NCBI GenBank assembly: GCA_945876405.1
Contig: CAMCOJ010000005.1
Location: 1-18,685 of the forward strand
Direction: 5' to 3'
DNA: 18,685 nucleotides
Source of the DNA: an uncultured Ruminococcus sp.
Lineage (GTDB): Bacteria; Bacillota; Clostridia; Oscillospirales; Ruminococcaceae
This document shows positions 1 to 7,968 of this stretch, piece after piece (positions within the stretch are counted from its first letter, which is position 1; each line of letters begins with the position of its first letter). The notes beneath the pieces are model-generated. The model had not been told where the DNA came from. It was given only the letters and a program-made list of their open reading frames with translations, and did no database searches. The position numbers and the translations under genes are program-made.

Positions 1-44
1 CACAAGGAGTATCGTCGGCAGCGTCAGATGTGTATAAGAGACAG
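1..44 (+). other. Illumina Nextera i5-side adapter remnant (non-genomic)
   Basis: This is synthetic sequencing adapter, not organismal DNA. Positions 1-3 (CAC) match the last bases of the P5 arm, 4-11 (AAGGAGTA) match the Nextera i5 index known as S507/N507, 12-25 (TCGTCGGCAGCGTC) are the Read 1 adapter arm, and 26-44 (AGATGTGTATAAGAGACAG) are the 19-base Tn5 mosaic end. All parts are in the right order and orientation. It would arise when a reverse read runs through a short insert into the opposite adapter and was not trimmed before assembly. Genomic sequence can only begin at base 45. Confidence 0.98.
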
Positions 45-238
45 GTGTGTGATTTAAACTGGGTCTGATATGCTTGTTTTGTGCATGTTCAGGGCCGGTC
101 TAAACCTGTGTTGTGTTACGAAGTCTGGAAACTATATGTTTTGCAGACTTTTTTAGTATGGTGACGCAGGAAACACACGGCTAAGTGTTACGAATTAAAA
201 ACAATGCCCCCCGCAAATTCTATAAGGAGGCGAAAAAA
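45..238 (+). promoter_or_regulatory. structured 5' leader of the S10 operon
   Basis: This 194-base non-coding stretch precedes rpsJ. It holds a terminator-like hairpin (121-154), the repeated pentamer GTGTT at 108, 113 and 185, and its complement AACAC at 172-176. The complement can pair either back across the hairpin (108-112 or 113-117) or forward (185-189), so two exclusive folds are possible. A 10-base direct repeat, GTGTTACGAA, lies at 113-122 and 185-194, on either side of the hairpin. The rpsJ ribosome binding site AAGGAGG is at about 223-230. I see no convincing -35/-10 pair, so the promoter may lie upstream of the contig end. S10 operons are commonly autoregulated through their leaders in some bacteria (L4 in Escherichia coli); a similar role here is inference. 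Confidence 0.5.
121..154 (+). terminator. intrinsic terminator or attenuator hairpin in the rpsJ leader
   Basis: AAGTCTG (121-127) pairs perfectly with CAGACTT (144-150). The inner arms GAAAC (128-132) and GTTTT (138-142) extend the stem with one G-T pair and leave a TATAT loop. The 3' arm runs into a T tract ending at 154. It has the form of a Rho-independent terminator. It could end an upstream transcript whose gene is missing from this contig, or act as an attenuator in front of rpsJ. Confidence 0.7.
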
Positions 239-553
239 ATGGCTGAAAAGGAAAAGATCAGAATTAAGATCAAGGGTTATGAACACGCTGTAGTTGATGC
301 AGCAGCTGCTAAGATAGTTGAAGCTGCAAAGAGAAGCGGTGCAAGAGTTTCAGGACCTATTCCGCTGCCGACTGATAAGGAGATAGTTACTATTCTTCGT
401 GCCGTACACAAGTACAAGGATAGCCGTGAACAGTTCGAAATGAGAACACACAAGAGACTTATCGACATTATCAGACCGACAAACAAAACAATGGAAACAC
501 TCGGTAATCTCGAGATTCCAGCTGGTGTGCTCATCGAAATGTCTGAAAAGTAA
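239..553 (+). CDS. rpsJ: 30S ribosomal protein S10
   Basis: S10 (uS10) sits in the 30S head and, as NusE, also joins transcription antitermination complexes. The protein is 104 residues, the normal length, beginning [20 protein letters not shown] and containing the family stretch [13 protein letters not shown] followed by RTHKRLIDI. The ATG at 239 is chosen because AAGGAGG lies just upstream at about 223-230. An in-frame start at 185 would add 18 residues unlike any S10 and would place the ribosome binding site inside the gene. It is the first gene of the S10 cluster here; a 62-base gap with a hairpin separates it from rplC. Confidence 0.97.
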   Translation: MAEKEKIRIKIKGYEHAVVDAAAAKIVEAAKRSGARVSGPIPLPTDKEIVTILRAVHKYKDSREQFEMRTHKRLIDIIRPTNKTMETLGNLEIPAGVLIEMSEK

Positions 554-577
554 TTTCGGTAGATGCATCAAAGTCAT

Positions 578-594
578 GTTGACCACGTGTCAAC
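578..594 (+). other. intergenic hairpin between rpsJ and rplC
   Basis: GTTGAC (578-583) and GTCAAC (589-594) form a perfect 6-bp stem around the loop CACGT. There is no T tract, so it is not a terminator. It could be a processing or mRNA-stability element; this is inference. Confidence 0.45.
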
Positions 595-615
595 CAATAA
601 CTTAGGAGGATTAAA

Positions 616-1248
616 ATGCAGAAATCTATTATCGGTAAGAAAATCGGTATGACACAGATTTTCGACGAAACAGGAAAAGTAATTCCTGTAACAGTTATCG
701 AAGCTGGTCCTTGCGTAGTTGTTCAGAAGAAGACAATCGAAAACGATGGTTATGAATCAGTTCAGCTCGGATACGGCGACGTTAAACTTAAGAATGTAAC
801 AAAGCCATTACAGGGTCACTTCAAGAAGGCTGATGTTGCCTGCAAGAAGACACTTAAGGAATTCAGACTTGATGACTGCAGTGCAGTTAATGTAGGCGAT
901 GTACTTAAGGCTGATGTATTTGCAGTAGGCGATGCAGTTGACGTAAGCGGCGTAAGCAAAGGTAAGGGCTTCCAGGGTACAATCAAGCGTAACAATCAGG
1001 CAAGACTCAAGTCTACACACGGTACAGGCCCTGTTCACAGACATGCTGGTTCAATGGGCGCATGTTCATCACCTTCACGTATCTACAAGGGTAAGGCTCT
1101 TCCAGGTCACATGGGTGCTGAAAATGTAACTGTTCAGAATCTTGAAGTTGTAAAGATTGACGTTGAAAATAATCTTATTGCACTCAAGGGTGCTGTTCCG
1201 GGTCCTAAGGGCGGAATAGTTTGCATCGTTGACAGCGTAAAGGCTTAA
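616..1248 (+). CDS. rplC: 50S ribosomal protein L3
   Basis: L3 (uL3) is an early 50S assembly protein whose long loop reaches toward the peptidyl transferase centre. The protein is 210 residues, normal for bacteria, starting [16 protein letters not shown] as L3 proteins do. The conserved central segment is at about residues 115-168: [11 protein letters not shown], then the His-rich [16 protein letters not shown], then [17 protein letters not shown]. The ribosome binding site is AGGAGG at about 604-609. The stop TAA is followed at once by TGA, a tandem stop. rplD follows after 18 bases. Confidence 0.97.
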   Translation: MQKSIIGKKIGMTQIFDETGKVIPVTVIEAGPCVVVQKKTIENDGYESVQLGYGDVKLKNVTKPLQGHFKKADVACKKTLKEFRLDDCSAVNVGDVLKADVFAVGDAVDVSGVSKGKGFQGTIKRNNQARLKSTHGTGPVHRHAGSMGACSSPSRIYKGKALPGHMGAENVTVQNLEVVKIDVENNLIALKGAVPGPKGGIVCIVDSVKA

Positions 1249-1266
1249 TGAAAGGAGGAAGCATAA

Positions 1267-1890
1267 ATGTCTAAAGTTTCAGTATTTGATATGAATGGTA
1301 AGCAGGTTGCAGAAACTGAGCTTTCCGATGCTATTTTCGGAATTGAGCCAAATGAAGCTGTTATGCACGCAATGGTAGTAAACTACCTTGCAAATCAGCG
1401 TCAGGGTACACAGTCAACACTTACTCGTACAGAAGTACGCGGAGGCGGCAGAAAGCCATGGAGACAGAAGGGAACAGGTCATGCAAGACAGGGTTCTATC
1501 CGTGCTCCTCAGTGGGTTCATGGTGGTGTCGCAATTGGTCCTAAGCCAAGAAGCTACAGATATTCTCTTAACAAGAAGGTAAGAAGACTTGCTATGAAGT
1601 CTGCATTATCAGTTAAGCTTCAGGACGAAAATCTTCTCGTTCTCGATTCAATCAGAATGGAAGAATTCAAAACAAAGACAATCGTTCAGATGTTAAAGGC
1701 TCTCAACGTAGAAGGCAAGGCTCTCATAGTTATGCCTGAAGTTGACAAGAAGGTTATCAAGAGTGCTGCAAACATCCCTGGCGTAAAGACAACACTCGTA
1801 AATACACTGAATGTTTATGATATATTAAACTACGACAAGTTTATTGTTGTTCAGGATGCAGTAGCTAAAATCGAGGAGGTGTACGCATAA
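1267..1890 (+). CDS. rplD: 50S ribosomal protein L4
   Basis: L4 (uL4) is an early-binding 50S protein; its extended loop lines the exit tunnel, and in Escherichia coli it also represses the S10 operon. The protein is 207 residues. The tunnel loop is visible at about residues 44-95, with [40 protein letters not shown] and [12 protein letters not shown] in order. The ribosome binding site AAAGGAGG lies before the ATG. The stop codon TAA shares its last base with the rplW start (TAATG), which points to translational coupling. L4 self-regulation in this organism is not shown by the sequence. Confidence 0.97.
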   Translation: MSKVSVFDMNGKQVAETELSDAIFGIEPNEAVMHAMVVNYLANQRQGTQSTLTRTEVRGGGRKPWRQKGTGHARQGSIRAPQWVHGGVAIGPKPRSYRYSLNKKVRRLAMKSALSVKLQDENLLVLDSIRMEEFKTKTIVQMLKALNVEGKALIVMPEVDKKVIKSAANIPGVKTTLVNTLNVYDILNYDKFIVVQDAVAKIEEVYA

Positions 1891-2183
1891 TGAAGGCACC
1901 ACAGGATATCATTATCAAGCCTATCATCACAGAGAGAAGTATGGATGCTCTCCAGACAGGAAAGTACACATTTAAGGTTGATAGAAACGCTAACAAAATT
2001 GAAATTGCAGAAGCAATTGAAAAACTTTTCGACGTAAAGGTTGCTAAGGTTAATACAATGAACTGCAACGGCCGCACAAAGCGCGTAGGCAGATATGTAG
2101 GCAAGACAGCTGACTGGAAGAAGGCAATCGTTACACTTAAGGAAGATTCAAAGACAATCGAATTCTTCGACGGTATGATCTGA
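1890..2183 (+). CDS. rplW: 50S ribosomal protein L23
   Basis: L23 (uL23) lies at the exit of the 50S tunnel and docks trigger factor and the signal recognition particle. The 97-residue protein shows the N-terminal signature [12 protein letters not shown] at about residues 10-21, then [20 protein letters not shown] and the basic segment [19 protein letters not shown]. The start overlaps the rplD stop by one base; its ribosome binding site GAGGAGGTG is inside the end of rplD. It is one of the few genes here that ends in TGA, which shows TGA is used as a stop in this organism. Confidence 0.96.
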   Translation: MKAPQDIIIKPIITERSMDALQTGKYTFKVDRNANKIEIAEAIEKLFDVKVAKVNTMNCNGRTKRVGRYVGKTADWKKAIVTLKEDSKTIEFFDGMI

Positions 2184-2200
2184 TAAGTCAGATTTATTGG

Positions 2201-2234
2201 AACTGAAAAGTTATGTATGGGAGTAATGCTCCCG
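2201..2234 (+). other. tandem small hairpins between rplW and rplB
   Basis: The 80-base gap before rplB contains AACT-GAAA-AGTT (2201-2212), a perfect 4-bp stem with a GAAA tetraloop, and GGGAG-TAATG-CTCCC (2219-2233), a perfect 5-bp stem. Neither is followed by a T tract. They could help set L2 translation or mRNA processing, but no function is shown. Confidence 0.4.
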
Positions 2235-2263
2235 CGAAAAATGCATTTTAAGGAGTGAATATA

Positions 2264-3097
2264 ATGGCAATCAGAACATACAAGCCGACAACACCATCTC
2301 GTCGTCAGATGACATGTACAGATTATTCAGAGTTGTCAAAGGTTGCTCCGGAGAAAAGTTTACTTGAGCCATTAAAAAATAAATCAGGTAGAAACAGCTA
2401 CGGAAGAATAACAGTTCGCCACAGAGGCGGCGCAAACAAGAGAAAGTATCGTATCATCGACTTCAAGCGTGATAAGGATATGATGGACGCAAAGGTAATT
2501 ACTCTTGAGTACGATCCAAACCGTTCAGCACACATCGCACTTCTTCAGTATGAAGACGGTGAAAAGAGATACATCATTGCACCTAACGGACTTAAGGTTG
2601 GCGATACAGTAAGAAGCGGATCTGACGCTGATATCAAGCCAGGTAACGCACTTGCACTTGCTGACATCCCGGTAGGTACATTCATTCACAATATCGAACT
2701 TTATCCAGGTAAGGGAGCTCAGCTCGTTCGTTCAGCTGGTAACATGGCTCAGCTTATGGCTAAGGAAGGTGCTTACGCTCTCCTCAGACTCCCTTCAGGC
2801 GAATTAAGAAACGTACCGATCCAGTGTAAGGCTACAGTTGGTCAGGTAGGTAATATCGATCACGAAAACGTTAATTACGGTAAAGCAGGAAGAAAGCGTC
2901 ACATGGGCTGGAGACCTACAGTACGTGGTTCTGTAATGAACCCTTGCGATCACCCACACGGTGGTGGTGAAGGTAAGTCACCAATCGGACGTCCGGGTCC
3001 TGTTACTCCTTGGGGCAAGCCAACACTTGGCTACAAGACTCGTAAGAAGCATAACCGTTCTGACAAGTACATCGTAAAACGCAGAAACGGTAAATAA
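2264..3097 (+). CDS. rplB: 50S ribosomal protein L2
   Basis: L2 (uL2) is needed for subunit joining and supports the peptidyl transferase centre. The protein is 277 residues, the usual bacterial length. It starts [17 protein letters not shown] and carries the conserved segments [21 protein letters not shown] near residue 50 and [20 protein letters not shown] at about 226-245, which includes the conserved functional histidine. ATG 2264 is preferred because AGGAG sits at 2251-2255; the in-frame GTG at 2255 overlaps that site. Confidence 0.97.
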   Translation: MAIRTYKPTTPSRRQMTCTDYSELSKVAPEKSLLEPLKNKSGRNSYGRITVRHRGGANKRKYRIIDFKRDKDMMDAKVITLEYDPNRSAHIALLQYEDGEKRYIIAPNGLKVGDTVRSGSDADIKPGNALALADIPVGTFIHNIELYPGKGAQLVRSAGNMAQLMAKEGAYALLRLPSGELRNVPIQCKATVGQVGNIDHENVNYGKAGRKRHMGWRPTVRGSVMNPCDHPHGGGEGKSPIGRPGPVTPWGKPTLGYKTRKKHNRSDKYIVKRRNGK

Positions 3098-3119
3098 TTC
3101 TTGAAAGGAGGAAAAATAA

Positions 3120-3404
3120 ATGAGCAGAAGTATTAAGAAGGGACCTTTCGTTCAGGAAGTACTTTACAAGAGAGTTGTTCAGATGAATGAAGCCGGCGAA
3201 AAGAAGGTATTAAAGACCTGGAGCCGTTCTTCAACAATTTTCCCTGAGTTTGTTGGTCATACATTTGCTGTTCATGACGGACGTAAGCATGTGCCTGTAT
3301 ATGTTACAGAAGACATGGTTGGTCACAAACTTGGTGAGTTTGCTCCTACAAGAACTTATAAGGGTCACGTTGGTTCAAAAACATCAAATAACGGTAAGAA
3401 ATAA
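3120..3404 (+). CDS. rpsS: 30S ribosomal protein S19
   Basis: S19 (uS19) is in the 30S head, near the intersubunit bridges and the A-site tRNA, and partners with S13. The protein is 94 residues and starts with the family hallmark [11 protein letters not shown]. The middle contains [21 protein letters not shown], and the end has [22 protein letters not shown] ribosome binding site precedes the ATG. It lies 22 bases after rplB and 18 before rplV, in the standard S10 operon order. Confidence 0.97.
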   Translation: MSRSIKKGPFVQEVLYKRVVQMNEAGEKKVLKTWSRSSTIFPEFVGHTFAVHDGRKHVPVYVTEDMVGHKLGEFAPTRTYKGHVGSKTSNNGKK

Positions 3405-3422
3405 GGAAAGGAGGACTTCACT

Positions 3423-3758
3423 ATGGAAGCAAGAGCTTATTTAAGAAATGTCCGCATTTCACCAAGAAAAGTTAAGATTGTACTTGACCTTATCAGAAAT
3501 AAGCCGGTTGACTATGCTATGGCAGTATTAAAGCACACACCAAAGGCAGCATGTGAAGACATCGAAAAGCTTTTAAAGTCTGCTATTGCCAATGCTGAAA
3601 ACAACAATGACATGGATAAGGAAAGACTCTATGTTGCAGAGTGCTTTGTTTCTCCTGGATCTACTATGAAGCGTATAATGCCAAGAGCACAGGGCAGAGC
3701 TTATAGAATTCTTAAGAGAACATCACACATCACTATGGTATTAAAGGAAAAAGAATAA
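3423..3758 (+). CDS. rplV: 50S ribosomal protein L22
   Basis: L22 (uL22) binds all domains of 23S rRNA; its long hairpin lines the exit tunnel and contributes to macrolide response. The 111-residue protein shows [19 protein letters not shown] near the start and the C-terminal hairpin region [20 protein letters not shown]. The start is set by AAAGGAGG at about 3408-3415. It is followed by rpsC after 20 bases. I see no unusual change in the hairpin. Confidence 0.97.
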   Translation: MEARAYLRNVRISPRKVKIVLDLIRNKPVDYAMAVLKHTPKAACEDIEKLLKSAIANAENNNDMDKERLYVAECFVSPGSTMKRIMPRAQGRAYRILKRTSHITMVLKEKE

Positions 3759-3778
3759 TCCCAAATAGGAGGTAGACT

Positions 3779-4522
3779 ATGGGCCAGAAGGTAAATCCAC
3801 ACGGTTTCCGTGTTGGCGTTATTAAGGATTGGGATTCACGTTGGTACGCTAACAAGGCTGCTTTCGGCGATATGCTCGTTGAAGACTACAACGTACGTAA
3901 CTTCATCAAGAAGAGACTTTACGCTGCTGGTGTAGCAAGAATAGAAATCGAACGTTTTGCAGACAAGACAAGAATCCACATCCACTGTGCAAAGCCAGGT
4001 ATCGTAATCGGTAAGGGCGGCGCTGAAATTGAAAAGCTCCGTTTACAGGTTGAAAAGATGATGGCAGGCAAATCACAGGTTTTAATAAACATTGTAGAAG
4101 TTAAGCAGCCGGATCTCAACGCACAGCTCGTTGCTGAAAAGATTGCACTTGATCTTGAAAACAGAATCTCATTCAGACGTGCAATGAAGCAGTCAATCGG
4201 ACGTGCAATCAGACTTGGTGCAAAGGGTATCAAGACAAGAGTTTCAGGTCGTTTAGGCGGTGCTGAAATCGCAAGAGCAGAAAGCTACAACGAAGGTACT
4301 ATTCCGCTTCAGACAATCAGAGCTGATATCGACTATGGTACTGCAGAAGCTCACACAACATACGGACGTCTCGGCGTTAAGGTATGGATCTACAAGGGTG
4401 AAATTCTCAAGGGTGAATCTCCGGACAAGAACGAAGACAAGGCACCTGCAAGAAAGAGACGTGATGACAACAAGTCATTCCGTAAGCCAAGAAACAAGAA
4501 AGATGAAGGAGGTAACCAGTAA
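3779..4522 (+). CDS. rpsC: 30S ribosomal protein S3, with a charged C-terminal tail
   Basis: S3 (uS3) sits at the mRNA entry of the 30S subunit and helps unwind mRNA. The protein is 247 residues. The N-terminal part starts [15 protein letters not shown]; the KH domain motif [13 protein letters not shown] is at residues 75-87; the C-terminal S3 domain contains [22 protein letters not shown]. From about residue 211 there is a Lys/Arg/Asp/Glu-rich tail likely to be disordered, longer than in Bacillus subtilis S3 (about 218 residues in total). The last base of the stop is the first base of the rplP start. Confidence 0.97.
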   Translation: MGQKVNPHGFRVGVIKDWDSRWYANKAAFGDMLVEDYNVRNFIKKRLYAAGVARIEIERFADKTRIHIHCAKPGIVIGKGGAEIEKLRLQVEKMMAGKSQVLINIVEVKQPDLNAQLVAEKIALDLENRISFRRAMKQSIGRAIRLGAKGIKTRVSGRLGGAEIARAESYNEGTIPLQTIRADIDYGTAEAHTTYGRLGVKVWIYKGEILKGESPDKNEDKAPARKRRDDNKSFRKPRNKKDEGGNQ

Positions 4523-4947
4523 TGCTACTTCCAAAGAGAGTTAAATATCGTCGTGTCCACAGAGGTCGTATGACAGGTAAGGCACTTCGCGGAAATAAAG
4601 TATCAAATGGTGAATATGGTTTACAGGCTCTTCAGCCAGCTTGGATTACTTCAAATCAGATCGAAGCAGCCCGTATCGCAATGACAAGATATATCAAGCG
4701 TAACGGTAAGGTTTGGATCAAGGTATTCCCTGATAAGCCGGTTACAAAGAAGCCACTTGGAACTCGAATGGGTTCTGGTAAAGGTGCACCTGAATATTGG
4801 GTAGCTGTAGTTAAGCCAGGCAGAGTAATGTTTGAAATTGCCGGCGTATCTGAAGAACAGGCAAGAGAGGCTATGCGTCTTGCTATGCACAAGCTCCCTA
4901 TCAAGTGTAAGTTCGTTAAGAAGGAAACAGAGGGAGGCGAGCAGTAA
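4522..4947 (+). CDS. rplP: 50S ribosomal protein L16
   Basis: L16 (uL16) helps organise the A-site region of the 50S subunit. The protein is 141 residues and begins [17 protein letters not shown]. The conserved loop [22 protein letters not shown] at about residues 81-102 approaches the A- and P-site tRNAs. Both ends overlap neighbours by one base (TAATG with rpsC and with rpmC), so rpsC-rplP-rpmC should be coupled in translation; the ribosome binding site GAAGGAGGT is inside the rpsC end. Confidence 0.97.
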   Translation: MLLPKRVKYRRVHRGRMTGKALRGNKVSNGEYGLQALQPAWITSNQIEAARIAMTRYIKRNGKVWIKVFPDKPVTKKPLGTRMGSGKGAPEYWVAVVKPGRVMFEIAGVSEEQAREAMRLAMHKLPIKCKFVKKETEGGEQ

Positions 4948-5150
4948 TGAAGGCAACTGATATAAAAGAATTATCTGTTGAAGAAATGAATAACAAACTG
5001 GAAGATCTTAAGCAGGAGCTCTTCAATCTCCGCTTTCAGTTAGCTGTAAATCAGCTCGAGAATACAGCTCGTTTAAAAGCTGTAAAGAAAGATATTGCTC
5101 GTATTAAGACTGTTCTCCGTGAACAGGAAATCAAATCAGTACAGCAGTAA
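4947..5150 (+). CDS. rpmC: 50S ribosomal protein L29
   Basis: L29 (uL29) is a small helical-hairpin protein next to L23 at the tunnel exit. The protein is 67 residues, with the family pattern [20 protein letters not shown] at about residues 23-42, then [21 protein letters not shown]. The start overlaps the rplP stop by one base and its ribosome binding site GGGAGGCGA is inside rplP. rpsQ follows after 18 bases. Confidence 0.96.
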   Translation: MKATDIKELSVEEMNNKLEDLKQELFNLRFQLAVNQLENTARLKAVKKDIARIKTVLREQEIKSVQQ

Positions 5151-5168
5151 GAAAGGGAGGATTTAGCG

Positions 5169-5426
5169 ATGTCTGAAAGAAGTCTCAGAAAAACAAGAGT
5201 CGGTAAAGTAGTTAGCGACAAGATGGACAAGACAGTTGTTGTTGCTATCGTTGACAATGTTAAACATCCACTTTACAAGAAGATCATCAAGAGAACTGTT
5301 AAGATGAAGGCTCACGATGAAAAGAATGAGTGCAGAATCGGCGACAGAGTAGAAATTATGGAAACACGTCCACTCTCAAAGGATAAGAGATGGAGAGTTA
5401 CAAACATAATTGAAAAGGCTAAGTAA
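5169..5426 (+). CDS. rpsQ: 30S ribosomal protein S17
   Basis: S17 (uS17) is a primary 16S rRNA binder with an OB fold in the 30S body. The 85-residue protein shows [20 protein letters not shown], then [20 protein letters not shown] and the C-terminal [20 protein letters not shown], all typical. The ribosome binding site is GGGAGG before the ATG. This is the last gene of the classical S10 operon; the 65-base gap that follows marks the S10/spc boundary of Escherichia coli, but I see neither a terminator nor a convincing promoter there. Confidence 0.97.
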   Translation: MSERSLRKTRVGKVVSDKMDKTVVVAIVDNVKHPLYKKIIKRTVKMKAHDEKNECRIGDRVEIMETRPLSKDKRWRVTNIIEKAK

Positions 5427-5491
5427 TCACTCAAAATTTAATGATATTCACGCTGTAAATCAGCTTTAATTCTGAAAGGAGGAGAACGACT

Positions 5492-5860
5492 GTGATACAG
5501 ATGCAGACTTACCTGAAGGTAGCAGATAACACTGGGGCTAAGGAACTCATGTGCATCAGAGTTTTAGGCGGTACACGCAGAAGATATGCAAATATCGGCG
5601 ATGTAGTTGTAGCTTCTGTTAAGAAGGCAACACCCGGTGGCGTTGTTAAGAAGGGTGACGTTGTTAAAGCAGTTATCGTTCGTTCAGCAAAGGGCTTAAG
5701 AAGAGAGGATGGAACATACATCCGCTTCGATGAGAACGCTGCTGTAATTATTAAGGAAGACAAGAATCCAAAGGGTACACGTATATTCGGACCAGTAGCA
5801 AGAGAACTTCGTGACAAGGAATACACTAAGATTTTAAGCCTTGCACCAGAAGTATTATAA
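5492..5860 (+). CDS. rplN: 50S ribosomal protein L14 (GTG start)
   Basis: L14 (uL14) lies on the 50S interface, forms bridges to 16S rRNA and is the docking site of the silencing factor RsfS. The 122-residue protein, the normal length, reads [19 protein letters not shown] at the start and has the family motif around [21 protein letters not shown]. The start codon is GTG, supported by AAAGGAGGAG shortly upstream and by alignment of the first residues with other L14 proteins. An internal ATG three codons later would remove the conserved MIQ start. rplX follows closely. Confidence 0.96.
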   Translation: MIQMQTYLKVADNTGAKELMCIRVLGGTRRRYANIGDVVVASVKKATPGGVVKKGDVVKAVIVRSAKGLRREDGTYIRFDENAAVIIKEDKNPKGTRIFGPVARELRDKEYTKILSLAPEVL

Positions 5861-5873
5861 TGGAGGTGTCATG

Positions 5874-6215
5874 ATGAGTAAAGTACACGTTAAAAAAGGT
5901 GACACAGTCGTATTGCTTACAGGTAAGTATAACGATAAATTCGAAGGTGCAAACAAGAGAAAGACTGGTAAGGTTCTCGAAGTTAGCCCTAAGGAAGGCA
6001 AGGTAATCGTTGAAGGTATCAACTTCGTTACCAAGCATGTAAAGCCTACAAGAATGGGCCAGGTTGGCGGAATAGTTAAGGCAGAAGCTCCTATTTACGC
6101 ATGCAAGGTTCAGCTCGTTTGCCCTAAGTGCGGCAAGCCAACAAGAGTAGGTCATACTTTTGAAGAAGACAAGAAGTTACGCGTTTGCAAAAAATGCGGA
6201 GCATCATTTAAGTAA
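5874..6215 (+). CDS. rplX: 50S ribosomal protein L24, zinc-ribbon form with a loop insertion
   Basis: L24 (uL24) starts 50S assembly. The protein is 113 residues from ATG 5874, which is 7 bases after GGAGG (5862-5866); ATG 5871 would also be possible. An N-terminal KOW fold is visible ([14 protein letters not shown]...[20 protein letters not shown]), then [20 protein letters not shown]. At about residues 19-27, YNDKFEGAN appears to be an insertion relative to typical L24 loops. The C-terminus has two Cys pairs, C83-x2-C86 and C105-x2-C108, forming a probable zinc ribbon. Many bacterial L24 proteins lack intact Cys pairs. Confidence 0.95.
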   Translation: MSKVHVKKGDTVVLLTGKYNDKFEGANKRKTGKVLEVSPKEGKVIVEGINFVTKHVKPTRMGQVGGIVKAEAPIYACKVQLVCPKCGKPTRVGHTFEEDKKLRVCKKCGASFK

Positions 6216-6227
6216 AGGAGAAACGAC

Positions 6228-6767
6228 ATGGCTAGAATGAAGGATTACTATAATAGCACTGTAGCTCCTGCTATGATGAAGAAGTTTGGCTACAAGAGCG
6301 TTATGCAGATTCCGAAGCTTGACAAGATTGTTATCAATGTTGGTGCAGGTGAAGCTAAGGAAAACGCTAAGGTTATAGACGCAATTATGAATGACCTCGC
6401 TGCTATCACAGGTCAGAAGCCTGTAATCTGCCGCGCTAAGAAGTCAGTTGCTAACTTTAAGCTTCGTGAAGGAATGCCTATCGGTGTTAAGGTTACATTA
6501 AGAAATGAACGTATGTACGAATTTATCGACAAGTTCTTCAATGTATCATTACCTCGAGTTCGTGACTTCAGAGGTATCAACCCTAATTCATTTGACGGAA
6601 GAGGAAACTATTCAACAGGTATCAAGGAACAGTTAATCTTCCCTGAAATTGAATACGATAAGATTGATAAGGTTAGAGGTATGGACATCAACTTTATCAC
6701 AACAGCTAACACTGATGAAGAAGCAAAAGAGCTCCTCACACTTATGGGCGCTCCGTTTGCTAAGTAA
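6228..6767 (+). CDS. rplE: 50S ribosomal protein L5
   Basis: L5 (uL5) binds 5S rRNA with L18 and contacts the P-site tRNA and the 30S head. The protein is 179 residues, as usual, with the conserved segments [37 protein letters not shown], the [21 protein letters not shown]-terminus and the loop [20 protein letters not shown]. The ribosome binding site is AAAGGAGA, 13 bases after the rplX stop. No unusual features. Confidence 0.97.
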   Translation: MARMKDYYNSTVAPAMMKKFGYKSVMQIPKLDKIVINVGAGEAKENAKVIDAIMNDLAAITGQKPVICRAKKSVANFKLREGMPIGVKVTLRNERMYEFIDKFFNVSLPRVRDFRGINPNSFDGRGNYSTGIKEQLIFPEIEYDKIDKVRGMDINFITTANTDEEAKELLTLMGAPFAK

Positions 6768-6784
6768 TGCGGGAGGTTTTGTAA

Positions 6785-6970
6785 ATGGCTAAGAAGGCAA
6801 TGGTTTTAAAGCAGCAGAAAACTCCTAAGTTCTCCACACGTGCTTACAGCAGATGTAAGATTTGTGGCAGACCACACGCTTACCTCAGAAAGTTCGGCAT
6901 CTGCCGTATCTGCTTCAGAGAGTTAGCTAATGATGGTCAGATTCCAGGAGTTAAGAAGGCTAGCTGGTAA
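6785..6970 (+). CDS. rpsN: 30S ribosomal protein S14, zinc-binding type Z
   Basis: S14 (uS14) completes the 30S head. This is the short, zinc-containing form (61 residues) rather than the roughly 90-100-residue zinc-free form. The four ligands are C24, C27, C40 and C43 (C-x2-C-x12-C-x2-C), within [20 protein letters not shown] and the following ICF. The C-terminus [11 protein letters not shown] is typical. A zinc-free paralogue used under zinc starvation exists in some Firmicutes, but none is in this window. Confidence 0.97.
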   Translation: MAKKAMVLKQQKTPKFSTRAYSRCKICGRPHAYLRKFGICRICFRELANDGQIPGVKKASW

Positions 6971-6993
6971 TATTACAAAGGAGGTAAATTAGC

Positions 6994-7392
6994 ATGCAGA
7001 TTACTGATACTATAGCAGATTTATTAACAAGAATTCGTAATGCGAATTCAGCTAAGCACGCTACGGTTGATGTTCCGGCTTCAAATGTAAAGAAGGCTAT
7101 AACACAGATTCTTTTAGATGAAGGTTATATCAAGAGCTTCCAGATCATTGAAGATGGTAAGCAGGGTATCATAAGAATTACTCTTAAGTACGGTGCTAGC
7201 AAGTCACCTGTTATTACTGGCTTACGTAGGGTATCAAAACCAGGTTTGCGTATATATTCAAGTTGTGAGGATATGCCTAAGGTAAGAAAGGGTCTTGGTA
7301 TTGCAGTTGTTTCCACATCAAAGGGAATCATGACTGACAAGAAGGCTCGTGAACTTAACGTAGGCGGCGAAGTTCTCGCATTTGTATGGTAA
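6994..7392 (+). CDS. rpsH: 30S ribosomal protein S8
   Basis: S8 (uS8) is a primary binder of the central 16S domain; in Escherichia coli it represses the spc operon. The protein is 132 residues, starting [18 protein letters not shown] and ending with the signature [20 protein letters not shown] and VLAFVW. The ribosome binding site AAAGGAGGT precedes the ATG. I did not find an S8-like target helix before rplE by eye. Confidence 0.97.
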   Translation: MQITDTIADLLTRIRNANSAKHATVDVPASNVKKAITQILLDEGYIKSFQIIEDGKQGIIRITLKYGASKSPVITGLRRVSKPGLRIYSSCEDMPKVRKGLGIAVVSTSKGIMTDKKARELNVGGEVLAFVW

Positions 7393-7404
7393 GGAGGACA
7401 CATA

Positions 7405-7950
7405 ATGTCAAGAATAGGTAGAATGCCAATTAGTGTCCCAGCCGGCGTTGAAGTAAAGAACGAAAACAATCTTATTACTGTAAAGGGCTCTAAGGGCGAA
7501 ATCTCTAAGCAGTTTTCTAAAGAGCTGGGAATTGAAATAGCTGATGGTGTTATCACAGTAACACGTCCATCAGAAAGCAAGAATCACAAGTCACTTCATG
7601 GTCTTACAAGAACACTCATCGCTAACATGATCGAAGGTGTTACAAACGGTTTCTCAAAGACTCTTGAAATCGAAGGTGTAGGTTACCGTGCAGCTAAGCA
7701 GGGTAAGGATCTCGTTATGAACATTGGTTATTCACATCAGGTTATCATGTCTGAAAAGGATGGCATTACAATCGATGTGCCAAGTGCTAACAAGATTGTT
7801 ATCAATGGTATCGACAAGCAGGCTGTTGGTCAGTTCGCTGCTGAAGTTCGCGAAAAGCGTCCACCGGAGCCGTATAAGGGCAAGGGTATCAGATACGAAG
7901 GCGAAAGAATTATCCGTAAAGAGGGTAAAGCCGGTAAGGGCAAGAAGTAA
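7405..7950 (+). CDS. rplF: 50S ribosomal protein L6
   Basis: L6 (uL6) sits near the factor-binding site of the 50S subunit. The protein is 181 residues, made of two tandem L6 folds. It begins MSRIGRMPISVPAGVEV, and the C-terminal signature PPEPYKGKGIRYEGERIIRK lies near residue 152. The end is lysine/glycine-rich. The ribosome binding site AAGGAGG overlaps the rpsH stop region, with only 12 bases between the genes. Confidence 0.97.
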   Translation: MSRIGRMPISVPAGVEVKNENNLITVKGSKGEISKQFSKELGIEIADGVITVTRPSESKNHKSLHGLTRTLIANMIEGVTNGFSKTLEIEGVGYRAAKQGKDLVMNIGYSHQVIMSEKDGITIDVPSANKIVINGIDKQAVGQFAAEVREKRPPEPYKGKGIRYEGERIIRKEGKAGKGKK

Positions 7951-7968
7951 TAAAAGGAGTGAATCGCA

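Noticed and set aside
185..238. Upstream extension of rpsJ by 18 residues from a non-ATG start at 185
   Set aside because: The AAGGAGG binding site at about 223-230 lies after it, and S10 proteins begin at the [10 protein letters not shown] region.
2255..2263. Earlier GTG start for rplB
   Set aside because: The codon overlaps the Shine-Dalgarno AGGAG; ATG 2264 has the right spacing and gives the normal 277 residues.
5427..5491. Separate promoter for the spc genes in the rpsQ-rplN gap
   Set aside because: TTGAAA at 5410-5415 has no -10-like hexamer at an acceptable distance; only a weak 4-bp stem, GCTG/CAGC, is present.
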